From: Auanema rhodensis | Taxonomy: Eukaryota; Nematoda; Chromadorea; Rhabditida; Rhabditidae | DNA length: 64,000 nt | Direction of reading: 5' to 3' | Assembly: GCA_964057225.1 (NCBI GenBank) | Contig: OZ059894.1 | Span: forward strand, 22,040,476-22,104,475 | Shown here: positions 1 to 10,529 of the stretch, piece after piece | How positions within the stretch are numbered: position 1 is the first letter of the stretch | Layout: each line of letters begins with the position of its first letter | The notes under the pieces: generated by a model | What the model was told of the DNA's origin: nothing | Seen by the model: the letters and a program-made list of their open reading frames with translations, nothing else | The model's database searches: none | Position numbers and translations under genes: made by a program

Positions 1-173
1 GCATCATTTTTCAAACGATCATAACTAATTTGTGTATTAAGCGTTTCTCAATGTAGTATAGTGCATTCGATGCGGATTTTTAAGCTGCGTCGATCTGTGT
101 TATCAGATTTGCGCTAGCTTAAAAATGCACCGAGATATCAACTGATATAAGTTCACACAAATATCCTCGATTT

Positions 174-365
174 TCACCCTGAAGAATCAATTTTTTCGTT
201 GAATAACATTGTCCATCGTCTTTGCCTTGAAAAAAGGAATCTAAAAACATCTACTTTTTGCTGAATTATTTTGAAATTTTTCGAAAAAATTTTTGTCAAA
301 ATGTTTTTGGAAGCAATGTTGAGTGTACATGGAAACTCAACACACACTAATGCATCATTTTTCAA
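174..365 (-). other. Chance 63-codon open frame of the monomer (not a gene)
   Basis: This frame recurs on the minus strand in copies having g at monomer position 263. It begins with TTG, not ATG, and crosses a monomer boundary. In the majority of copies 263 is a (gctaaatt), which puts a TAG stop in the middle. A stop that is present in most copies, together with the absence of any recognisable domain, argues against coding. All similar frames in the window are omitted for the same reason. Confidence 0.85.
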
Positions 366-426
366 ACGATCATAACTAATTTGTGTATTAAGCGTTTCTC
401 AATGTAGTATAGTGCATTCGATGCGG

Positions 427-477
427 ATTTTTAAGCTGCGTCGATCTGTGTTATCAGATTTGCGCTAGCTTAAAAAT
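427..477 (+). other. Dyad D1: long imperfect stem-loop (monomer 76-126)
   Basis: ATTTTTAAGCT at 427-437 is the exact reverse complement of AGCTTAAAAAT at 467-477 (11 bp). The stem continues GCG/CGC across one unpaired T, then a 3x3 internal loop, then ATCTG/CAGAT closing a 6-base loop. It lies in the most conserved, GC-richer part of the monomer and is present in most copies. Cruciform or transcript folding is inference; the inverted repeat is seen directly. Variants such as m17, m32, m35 and m147 weaken single pairs, and I saw no clear compensatory change. Confidence 0.85.
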
Positions 478-485
478 GCACCGAG

Positions 486-499
486 ATATCAACTGATAT
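486..499 (+). other. Dyad D2: near-palindrome (monomer 135-148)
   Basis: ATATCA-AC-TGATAT, two 6-bp arms around 2 bases, overlapping the next dyad, so only one of the two can be extruded at a time. A g-to-t change at monomer 134, found in m18, m29, m100, m106, m107, m135 and m157, lengthens the arms to 7 bp. In m154 (53824-53837) a c-to-t change makes the 14 bases a perfect palindrome. Confidence 0.85.
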
Positions 500-516
500 A
501 AGTTCACACTTATATC
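495..516 (+). other. Dyad D3: 9-bp stem with 4-base loop (monomer 144-165)
   Basis: GATATAAGT at 495-503 and ACTTATATC at 508-516 are exact reverse complements around TCAC. Across the array the loop varies (TCAC mostly, TTAC in about 33 copies, TGAC in m31 and m132) while the arms stay intact. The exceptions are m1, m3, m4 and m23, where tt becomes aa at 159-160 and the right arm is broken. The stem also puts a TATAAG string on both strands, which I do not take as a promoter. The 7-bp deletion of the 344-bp form falls 1-3 bases beyond its 3' arm. Confidence 0.88.
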
Positions 517-618
517 CTCGATTTTCACCCTGAAGAATTAATTTTTTCGTTGAATAACATTGTCCATCGTCTTTGCCTTGAAAAAAGGAATCTAAAAACA
601 TCTACTTTTTGCTAAATT

Positions 619-653
619 ATTTTGAAATTTTTCGAAAAAATTTTTGTCAAAAT
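619..653 (+). other. Dyad D4: A/T hairpin (monomer 268-302)
   Basis: ATTTTGA (619-625) pairs with TCAAAAT (647-653). Inside it AATTTTT (626-632) pairs with AAAAATT (636-642) around CGA, leaving a 4-base bulge. The A and T tracts here fall at roughly helical spacing, so intrinsic DNA bending is plausible. Copies in the last third change it: a284c (cgcaaaaa) or t291g (aaaaaatgttt). Confidence 0.75.
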
Positions 654-666
654 GTTTTTGGAAGCA

Positions 667-694
667 ATGTTGAGTGTACATGGAAACTCAACAT
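667..694 (+). other. Dyad D5: 9-bp stem with 10-base loop (monomer 316-343)
   Basis: ATGTTGAGT (667-675) and ACTCAACAT (686-694) are exact reverse complements around GTACATGGAA. Site 343 is t (9-bp stem) in most copies and c (8-bp stem) in the 'cacacac' subset such as m1, m3 and m4. Apart from site 343 the arms are almost invariant; m75 and m84 (atgttaagtg) carry one mismatch. Confidence 0.87.
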
Positions 695-2808
695 ACACTA
701 ATGCATCATTTTTCAAACGATCATAACTAATTTTTGTATTAAGCGTTTCTCAATGTAGTATAGTGCATTCGTTGCGGATTTTTAAGCTGCGTCGATCTGT
801 GTTATCAGATTTGCGCTAGCTTAAAAATGCACCGAGATATCAACTGATATAAGTTCACACAAATATCCTCGATTTTCACCCTGAAGAATCAATTTTTTCG
901 TTGAATAACATTGTCCATCGTCTTTGCCTTGAAAAAAGGAATCTAAAAACATCTACTTTTTGCTGAATTATTTTGAAATTTTTCGAAAAAATTTTTGTCA
1001 AAATGTTTTTGGAAGCAATGTTGAGTGTACATGGAAACTCAACACACACTAATGCATCATTTTTCAAACGATCATAACTAATTTGTGTATTAAGCGTTTC
1101 TCAATGTAGTATAGTGCATTCGATGCGGATTTTTAAGCTGCGTCGATCTGTGTTATCAGATTTGCGCTAGCTTAAAAATGCACCGAGATATCAACTGATA
1201 TAAGTTCACACAAATATCCTCGATTTTCACCCTGAAGAATCAATTTTTTCGTTGAATAACATTGTCCATCGTCTTTGCCTTGAAAAAAGGAATCTAAAAA
1301 CATCTACTTTTTGCTGAATTATTTTGAAATTTTTCGAAAAAATTTTTGTCAAAATGTTTTTGGAAGCAATGTTGAGTGTACATGGAAACTCAACACACAC
1401 TAATGCATCATTTTTCAAACGATCATAACTAATTTGTGTATTAAGCGTTTCTCAATGTAGTATAGTGCATTCGATGCGGATTTTTAAGCTGCGTCGATCT
1501 GTGTTATCAGATTTGCGCTAGCTTAAAAATGCACCGAGATATCAACTGATATAAGTTTACACTTATATCCTCGATTTTCACCCTGAAGAATTAATTTTTT
1601 CGTTGAATAACATTGTCCATCGTCTTTGCCTTAAAAAATGGAATCTAAAAACATCTACTTTTTGCTAAATTATTTTGAAATTTTTCGAAAAAATTTTTGT
1701 CAAAATGTTTTTGGAAGCAATGTTGAGTGTACATGGAAACTCAACACACACTAATGCATCATTTTTCAAACGATCATAACTAATTTGTGTATTAAGCGTT
1801 TCTCAATGTAGTATAGTGCATTCAATGCGGATTTTTAAGCTGCGTCGATCTGTGTTATCAGATTTGCGCTAGCTTAAAAATGCACCGAGATATCAACTGA
1901 TATAAGTTCACACTTATATCCTCGATTTTCACCCTGAAGAATTAATTTTTTCGTTGAATAACATTGTCCATCGTCTTTGCCTTGGAAAAAGGAATCTAAA
2001 AACATCTACTTTTTGCTGAATTATTCTGAAATTTTTTGAAAAAATTTTTGTCAAAATGTTTTTGGAAGCAATGTTGAGTGTACATGGAAACTCAACATAC
2101 ACTAATGCATCATTTTTCAAACGATCATAACTAATTTTTGTATTAAGCGTTTCTCAATGTAGTATAGTGCATTCGATGCGGATTTTTAAGCTGCGTCGAT
2201 CTGTGTTATCAGATTTGCGCTAGCTTAAAAATGCACCGAGATATCAACTGATATAAGTTTACACTTATATCCTCGATTTTCACCCTGAAGAATTAATTTT
2301 TTCGTTGAATAACATTGTCCATCGTCTTTGCCTTGAAAAATGGAATCTAAAAACATCTACTTTTTGCTAAATTATTTTGAAATTTTTCGAAAAAATTTTT
2401 GTCAAAATGTTTTTGGAAGCAATGTTGAGTGTACATGGAAACTCAACATACACTAATGCATCATTTTTCAAACGATCATAACTAATTTTTGTATTAAGCG
2501 TTTCTCAATGTAGTATAGTGCATTCGATGCGGATTTTTAAGCTGCGTCGATCTGTGTTATCAGATTTGCGCTAGCTTAAAAATGCACCGAGATATCAACT
2601 GATATAAGTTTACACTTATATCCTCGATTTTCACCCTGAAGAATTAATTTTTTCGTTGAATAACATTGTCCATCGTCTTTGCCTTGGAAAAAGGAATCTA
2701 AAAACATCTACTTTTTGCTGAATTATTCTGAAATTTTTTGAAAAAATTTTTGTCAAAATGTTTTTGGAAGCAATGTTGAGTGTACATGGAAACTCAACAT
2801 ACACTAAT

Positions 2809-4563
2809 GCATCATTTTTCAAACGATCATAACTAATTTTTGTATTAAGCGTTTCTCAATGTAGTATAGTGCATTCGATGCGGATTTTTAAGCTGCGTCG
2901 ATCTGTGTTATCAGATTTGCGCTAGCTTAAAAATGCACCGAGATATCAACTGATATAAGTTCACACTTATATCCTCGATTTTCACCCTGAAGAATTAATT
3001 TTTTCGTTGAATAACATTGTCCATCGTCTTTGCCTTGGAAAAAGGAATCTAAAAACATCTACTTTTTGCTAAATTATTTTGAAATTTTTCGAAAAAATTT
3101 TTGTCAAAATGTTTTTGGAAGCAATGTTGAGTGTACATGGAAACTCAACACACACTAATGCATCATTTTTCAAACGATCATAACTAATTTGTGTATTAAG
3201 CGTTTCTCAATGTAGTATAGTGCATTCAATGCGGATTTTTAAGCTGCGTCGATCTGTGTTATCAGATTTGCGCTAGCTTAAAAATGCACCGAGATATCAA
3301 CTGATATAAGTTCACACTTATATCCTCGATTTTCACCCTGAAGAATTAATTTTTTCGTTGAATAACATTGTCCATCGTCTTTGCCTTGGAAAAAGGAATC
3401 TAAAAACATCTACTTTTTGCTGAATTATTCTGAAATTTTTTGAAAAAATTTTTGTCAAAATGTTTTTGGAAGCAATGTTGAGTGTACATGGAAACTCAAC
3501 ATACACTAATGCATCATTTTTCAAACGATCATAACTAATTTTTGTATTAAGCGTTTCTCAATGTAGTATAGTGCATTCGATGCGGATTTTTAAGCTGCGT
3601 CGATCTGTGTTATCAGATTTGCGCTAGCTTAAAAATGCACCGAGATATCAACTGATATAAGTTCACACTTATATCCTCGATTTTCACCCTGAAGAATTAA
3701 TTTTTTCGTTGAATAACATTGTCCATCGTCTTTGCCTTGGAAAAAGGAATCTAAAAACATCTACTTTTTGCTGAATTATTCTGAAATTTTTTGAAAAAAT
3801 TTTTGTCAAAATGTTTTTGGAAGCAATGTTGAGTGTACATGGAAACTCAACATACACTAATGCATCATTTTTCAAACGATCATAACTAATTTTTGTATTA
3901 AGCGTTTCTCAATGTAGTATAGTGCATTCGATGCGGATTTTTAAGCTGCGTCGATCTGTGTTATCAGATTTGCGCTAGCTTAAAAATGCACCGAGATATC
4001 AACTGATATAAGTTCACACTTATATCCTCGATTTTCACCCTGAAGAATTAATTTTTTCGTTGAATAACATTGTCCATCGTCTTTGCCTTGGAAAAAGGAA
4101 TCTAAAAACATCTACTTTTTGCTAAATTATTTTGAAATTTTTCGAAAAAATTTTTGTCAAAATGTTTTTGGAAGCAATGTTGAGTGTACATGGAAACTCA
4201 ACACACACTAATGCATCATTTTTCAAACGATCATAACTAATTTGTGTATTAAGCGTTTCTCAATGTAGTATAGTGCATTCAATGCGGATTTTTAAGCTGC
4301 GTCGATCTGTGTTATCAGATTTGCGCTAGCTTAAAAATGCACCGAGATATCAACTGATATAAGTTCACACTTATATCCTCGATTTTCACCCTGAAGAATT
4401 AATTTTTTCGTTGAATAACATTGTCCATCGTCTTTGCCTTGGAAAAAGGAATCTAAAAACATCTACTTTTTGCTGAATTATTCTGAAATTTTTTGAAAAA
4501 ATTTTTGTCAAAATGTTTTTGGAAGCAATGTTGAGTGTACATGGAAACTCAACATACACTAAT
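2809..4563. repeat. Trimer HOR (1053 bp), m9-m11 and m12-m13
   Basis: m9 and m12 share the combination ccttgg, gctaaatt and cacacac; m10 and m13 share gtgtatt, cattcaatg, ccttgg and attattctg. The offset is three monomers (1053 bp). The second copy lacks its third member, because m14 is of another subtype. Confidence 0.8.
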
Positions 4564-5265
4564 GCATCATTTTTCAAACGATCATAACTAATTTTTGTAT
4601 TAAGCGTTTCTCAATGTAGTATAGTGCATTCGATGCGGATTTTTAAGCTGCGTCGATCTGTGTTATCAGATTTGCGCTAGCTTAAAAATGCACCGAGATA
4701 TCAACTGATATAAGTTTACACTTATATCCTCGATTTTCACCCTGAAGAATTAATTTTTTCGTTGAATAACATTGTCCATCGTCTTTGCCTTGAAAAATGG
4801 AATCTAAAAACATCTACTTTTTGCTAAATTATTTTGAAATTTTTCGAAAAAATTTTTGTCAAAATGTTTTTGGAAGCAATGTTGAGTGTACATGGAAACT
4901 CAACATACACTAATGCATCATTTTTCAAACGATCATAACTAATTTTTGTATTAAGCGTTTCTCAATGTAGTATAGTGCATTCGATGCGGATTTTTAAGCT
5001 GCGTCGATCTGTGTTATCAGATTTGCGCTAGCTTAAAAATGCACCGAGATATCAACTGATATAAGTTTACACTTATATCCTCGATTTTCACCCTGAAGAA
5101 TTAATTTTTTCGTTGAATAACATTGTCCATCGTCTTTGCCTTGAAAAATGGAATCTAAAAACATCTACTTTTTGCTAAATTATTTTGAAATTTTCCGAAA
5201 AAATTTTTGTCAAAATGTTTTTGGAAGCAATGTTGAGTGTACATGGAAACTCAACATACACTAAT

Positions 5266-7020
5266 GCATCATTTTTCAAACGATCATAACTAATTTTTGT
5301 ATCAAACGTTTCTCAATGTAGTATAGTGCATTCGATGCGGATTTTTAAGCTGCGTCGATCTGTGTTATCAGATTTGCGCTAGCTTAAAAATGCACCGAGA
5401 TATCAACTGATATAAGTTCACACTTATATCCTCGATTTTCACCCTGAAGAATTAATTTTTTCGTTGAATAACATTGTCCATCGTCTTCGCCTTGAAAAAA
5501 GAAATCTAAAAACATCTACTTTTTCCTAAATTATTTTGAAATTTTTCGAAAAAATTTTTGTCAAAATGTTTTTGGAAGCAATGTTGAGTGTACATGGAAA
5601 CTCAACATACACTAATGCATCATTTTTCAAACGATCATAACTAATTTTTGTATTAAGCGTTTCTCAATGTAGTATAGTGCATTCGATGCGGATTTTTGAG
5701 CTGCGTCGATCTGTGTTATCAGATTTGCGCTAGCTTTAAAATGCACCGAGATATCAACTGATATAAGTTCACACTTATATCCTCGATTTTCACCCTGAAG
5801 AATTAATTTTTTCGTTGAATAACATTGTCCATCGTCTTTGCCTTGAAAAAAGGAATCTAAAAACATTTACTTTTTCCTAAATTATTTTGAAATTTTTCGA
5901 AAAAATTTTTGTCAAAATGTTTTTGGAAGCAATGTTGAGTGTACATGGAAACTCAACATACACTAATGCATCATTTTTCAAACGATCATAACTAATTTTT
6001 GTATTAAGCGTTTCTCAATGTAGTATAGTGCATTCGATGCGGATTTTTAAGCTGCGTCGATCTGTGTTATCAGATTTGCGCTAGCTTAAAAATGCACCGA
6101 TATATCAACTGATATAAGTTCACACTTATATCCTCGATTTTCACCCTGAAGAATTAATTTTTTCGTTGAATAATATTGTCCATCGTCTTTGCCTTGAAAA
6201 ATGGAATCTAAAAACATCTACTTTTTGCTGAATTATCTTGAAATTTTTCGAAAAAATTTTTGTCAAAATGTTTTTGGAAGCAATGTTGAGTGTACATGGA
6301 AACTCAACATACACTAATGCATCATTTTTCAAACGATCATAACTAATTTTTGTATCAAATGTTTCTCAATGTAGTATAGTGCATTCGATGCGGATTTTTG
6401 AGCTGCGTCGATCTGTGTTATCAGATTTGCGCTAGCTTTAAAATGCACCGAGATATCAACTGATATAAGTTCACACTTATATCCTCGATTTTCACCCTGA
6501 AGAATTAATTTTTTCGTTGAATAATATTGTCCATCGTCTTTGCCTTGAAAAATGGAATCTAAAAACATCTACTTTTTGCTGAATTATCTTGAAATGTTTC
6601 GAAAAAATTTTTGTCAAAATGTTTTTGGAAGCAATGTTGAGTGTACATGGAAACTCAACATACACTAATGCATCATTTTTCAAACGATCATAACTAATTT
6701 TTGTATCAAACGTTTCTCAATGTAGTATAGTGCATTCGATGCGGATTTTTAAGCTGCGTCGATCTGTGTTATCAGATTTGCGCTAGCTTAAAAATGCACC
6801 GAGATATCAACTGATATAAGTTCACACTTATATCCTCGATTTTCACCCTGAAGAATTAATTTTTTCGTTGAATAACATTGTCCATCGTCTTTGCCTTGAA
6901 AAAAGGAATCTAAAAACATCTACTTTTTGCTGAATTATTTTGAAATTTTTCGAAAAAATTTTTGTCAAAATGTTTTTGGAAGCAATGTTGAGTGTACATG
7001 GAAACTCAACATACACTAAT
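5266..7020. repeat. Satellite block m16-m20 with the cttcgcc / gagctg / gatatatc subtypes
   Basis: m16 carries cttcgccttgaaaaaagaa and tttttccta. m17 carries gagctg (82 g) with ctttaaaatg (121 t) and aacatttact. m18 carries gatatatc, aataatattg and attatcttg. m19 looks like an m17/m18 hybrid, and m20 is tcaaacg with gaaaaaagg. The ordered trio m16-m17-m18 is a recognisable cassette that returns at 9127-10178 and 34048-35100. Confidence 0.9.
5627..5866 (-). other. Chance 79-codon ATG frame in gagctg/ctttaaaatg monomers (not a gene)
   Basis: Present only in m17, m19, m28, m30 and m99 (5627-5866, 6329-6568, 9487-9726, 10189-10428, 34409-34648). Two linked substitutions, a82g and a121t, each remove an in-frame TAA found in all other copies. 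The predicted peptide has no domain, signal or membrane segment I recognise. A by-product of repeat variation is the simplest reading. Confidence 0.8.
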
Positions 7021-10000
7021 GCATCATTTTTCAAACGATCATAACTTATTTTTGTATTAAGCGTTTCTCAATGTAGTATAGTGCATTCGTTGCGGATTTT
7101 TAAGCTGCGTCGATCTGTGTTATCAGATTTGCGCTAGCTTAAAAATGCACCGAGATATCAACTGATATAAGTTCACACTTATATCCTCGATTTTCACCCT
7201 GAAGAATTAATTTTTTCGTTGAATAACATTGTCCATCGTCTTTGCCTTGAAAAAAGGAATCTAAAAACATCTACTTTTTGCTAAATTATTTTGAAATTTT
7301 TCGAAAAAATTTTTGTCAAAATGTTTTTGGAAGCAATGTTGAGTGTACATGGAAACTCAACATACACTAATGCATCATTTTTCAAACGATCATAACTAAT
7401 TTTTGTATTAAGCGTTTCTCAATGTAGTATAGTGCATTCGATGCGGATTTTTAAGCTGCGTCGATCTGTGTTATCAGATTTGCGCTAGCTTAAAAATGCA
7501 CCGAGATATCAACTGATATAAGTTTACACTTATATCCTCGATTTTCACCCTGAAGAATTAATTTTTTCGTTGAATAACATTGTCCATCGTCTTTGCCTTG
7601 AAAAAAGGAATCTAAAAACATCTACTTTTTGCTAAATTATTTTGAAATTTTTCGAAAAAATTTTTGTCAAAATGTTTTTGGAAGCAATGTTGAGTGTACA
7701 TGGAAACTCAACATACACTAATGCATCATTTTTCAAACGATCATAACTAATTTTTGTATTAAGCGTTTCTCAATGTAGTATAGTGCATTCGTTGCGGATT
7801 TTTAAGCTGCGTCGATCTGTGTTATCAGATTTGCGCTAGCTTAAAAATGCACCGAGATATCAACTGATATAAGTTCACACAAATATCCTCGATTTTCACC
7901 CTGAAGAATCAATTTTTTCGTTGAATAACATTGTCCATCGTCTTTGCCTTGAAAAAAGGAATCTAAAAACATCTACTTTTTGCTGAATTATTTTGAAATT
8001 TTTCGAAAAAATTTTTGTCAAAATGTTTTTGGAAGCAATGTTGAGTGTACATGGAAACTCAACACACACTAATGCATCATTTTTCAAACGATCATAACTA
8101 ATTTGTGTATTAAGCGTTTCTCAATGTAGTATAGTGCATTCGATGCGGATTTTTAAGCTGCGTCGATCTGTGTTATCAGATTTGCGCTAGCTTAAAAATG
8201 CACCGAGATATCAACTGATATAAGTTTACACTTATATCCTCGATTTTCACCCTGAAGAATTAATTTTTTCGTTGAATAACATTGTCCATCGTCTTTGCCT
8301 TAAAAAATGGAATCTAAAAACATCTACTTTTTGCTAAATTATTTTGAAATTTTTCGAAAAAATTTTTGTCAAAATGTTTTTGGAAGCAATGTTGAGTGTA
8401 CATGGAAACTCAACACACACTAATGCATCATTTTTCAAACGATCATAACTAATTTGTGTATTAAGCGTTTCTCAATGTAGTATAGTGCATTCAATGCGGA
8501 TTTTTAAGCTGCGTCGATCTGTGTTATCAGATTTGCGCTAGCTTAAAAATGCACCGAGATATCAACTGATATAAGTTCACACTTATATCCTCGATTTTCA
8601 CCCTGAAGAATTAATTTTTTCGTTGAATAACATTGTCCATCGTCTTTGCCTTGGAAAAAGGAATCTAAAAACATCTACTTTTTGCTGAATTATTCTGAAA
8701 TTTTTTGAAAAAATTTTTGTCAAAATGTTTTTGGAAGCAATGTTGAGTGTACATGGAAACTCAACATACACTAATGCATCATTTTTCAAACGATCATAAC
8801 TAATTTTTGTATTAAGCGTTTCTCAATGTAGTATAGTGCATTCGATGCGGATTTTTAAGCTGCGTCGATCTGTGTTATCAGATTTGCGCTAGCTTAAAAA
8901 TGCACCGAGATATCAACTGATATAAGTTTACACTTATATCCTCGATTTTCACCCTGAAGAATTAATTTTTTCGTTGAATAACATTGTCCATCGTCTTTGC
9001 CTTGAAAAATGGAATCTAAAAACATCTACTTTTTGCTAAATTATTTTGAAATTTTTCGAAAAAATTTTTGTCAAAATGTTTTTGGAAGCAATGTTGAGTG
9101 TACATGGAAACTCAACATACACTAATGCATCATTTTTCAAACGATCATAACTAATTTTTGTATTAAGCGTTTCTCAATGTAGTATAGTGCATTCGATGCG
9201 GAGTTTTAAGCTGCGTCGATCTGTGTTATCAGATTTGCGCTAGCTTAAAAATGCACCGAGATATCAACTGATATAAGTTCACACTTATATCCTCGATTTT
9301 CACCCTGAAGAATTAATTTTTTCGTTGAATAACATTGTCCATCGTCTTCGCCTTCAAAAAGAAATCTAAAAACATCTACTTTTTCCTAAATTATTTTGAA
9401 ATTTTTCGAAAAAATTTTTGTCAAAATGTTTTTGGAAGCAATGTTGAGTGTACATGGAAACTCAACATACACTAATGCATCATTTTTCAAACGATCATAA
9501 CTAATTTTTGTATTAAGCGTTTCTCAATGTAGTATAGTGCATTCGATGCGGATTTTTGAGCTGCGTCGATCTGTGTTATCAGATTTGCGCTAGCTTTAAA
9601 ATGCACCGAGATATCAACTGATATAAGTTCACACTTATATCCTCGATTTTCACCCTGAAGAATTAATTTTTTCGTTGAATAACATTGTCCATCGTCTTTG
9701 CCTTGAAAAAAGGAATCTAAAAACATTTACTTTTTCCTAAATTATTTTGAAATTTTTCGAAAAAATTTTTGTCAAAATGTTTTTGGAAGCAATGTTGAGT
9801 GTACATGGAAACTCAACATACACTAATGCATCATTTTTCAAACGATCATAACTAATTTTTGTATCAAGCGTTTCTCAATGTAGTATAGTGCATTCGATGC
9901 GGATTTTTAAGCTGCGTCGATCTGTGTTATCAGATTTGCGCTAGCTTAAAAATGCACCGATATATCAACTGATATAAGTTCACACTTATATCCTCGATTT

Positions 10001-10529
10001 TCACCCTGAAGAATTAATTTTTTCGTTGAATAATATTGTCCATCGTCTTTGCCTTGAAAAATGGAATCTAAAAACATCTACTTTTTGCTGAATTATCTTG
10101 AAATTTTTCGAAAACATTTTTGTCAAAATGTTTTTGGAAGCAATGTTGAGTGTACATGGAAACTCAACATACACTAATGCATCATTTTTCAAACGATCAT
10201 AACTAATTTTTGTATTAAGCGTTTCTCAATGTAGTATAGTGCATTCGATGCGGATTTTTGAGCTGCGTCGATCTGTGTTATCAGATTTGCGCTAGCTTTA
10301 AAATGCACCGAGATATCAACTGATATAAGTTCACACTTATATCCTCGATTTTCACCCTGAAGAATTAATTTTTTCGTTGAATAACATTGTCCATCGTCTT
10401 TGCCTTGAAAAAAGGAATCTAAAAACATTTACTTTTTCCTAAATTATTTTGAAATTTTTCGAAAAAATTTTTGTCAAAATGTTTTTGGAAGCAATGTTGA
10501 GTGTACATGGAAACTCAACATACACTAAT
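7021..10529. repeat. Satellite block m21-m30, condensed repeat of m3-m18 order
   Basis: m23, m24, m25 and m26 match m3, m5, m6 and m7, and m27, m28 and m29 match m16, m17 and m18. This stretch therefore repeats the subtype order of 703-6318 with monomers missing. m30 is a second m17-type copy. m21 and m22 are aacttatt/gttgcgg and TTAC types. Confidence 0.85.
9127..9476. repeat. 350-bp monomer variant (m27)
   Basis: The poly-A segment reads ccttcaaaaagaaatc at 9351-9366, one A shorter than its relatives m16, m94 and m98, with g-to-c just before it. It also has a unique t-to-g in D1 (gcggagtttt). It is the only net 1-bp loss seen in the window and shifts the array phase by -1 until m45. Confidence 0.9.

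Larger units (their letters stand above)
352..702 (+). repeat. Reference satellite monomer (m2, majority-like)
   Basis: Chosen as a reference because it has the common state at most dyads. Base composition is uneven: positions 61-120 of the monomer are about 45% GC, while 241-300 are about 20% GC with runs of A and T (A5, T5, T5, A6, T5, A4, T5). Differences between copies cluster at 32-56 (g/t at 32, ttaagcg/tcaaacg/tcaagcg, tctcaatg/tcttgatg/tcttaatg), 69-70, 154, 228-236 (the ccttgaaaaaagg segment), 263 (g/a), 282-291 and 343 (c/t). The segment 83-118 and the segment 295-342 hardly vary. Monomer start is arbitrary. Confidence 0.95.
1..5265. repeat. Mixed-subtype satellite block, m1-m15
   Basis: Fifteen 351-bp monomers. 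m1, m3 and m4 share cacacaa (159-160 aa) plus aatcaa (188 c), a subtype seen again only at m23. m6, m8, m10, m11 and m13 share ccttggaaaaagg plus attattctg, and m6, m10 and m13 also have cattcaatg. m5 has ttaaaaaatgg. m7, m14 and m15 have the TTAC loop with gaaaaatgg. No gene or other element is present. Confidence 0.95.

Noticed and set aside
496-502. TATA-box-like TATAAG on both strands
   Set aside because: It is part of the perfect D3 inverted repeat and recurs in every monomer. No initiator, transcript or reading frame supports promoter function.
530-536. Hammerhead-ribozyme core CTGAAGA in the monomer (canonical CTGATGA in m67 at 23345-23351)
   Set aside because: Some satellites encode hammerheads, but here no stem II followed by GAAA, and no matching stems I/III with a cleavage triplet, can be laid out around it on this strand.
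667-694. D5 as a Rho-independent transcription terminator
   Set aside because: The stem is followed by ACACTAATG rather than a T run, the loop is long, and the context is eukaryotic satellite, not bacterial operons.
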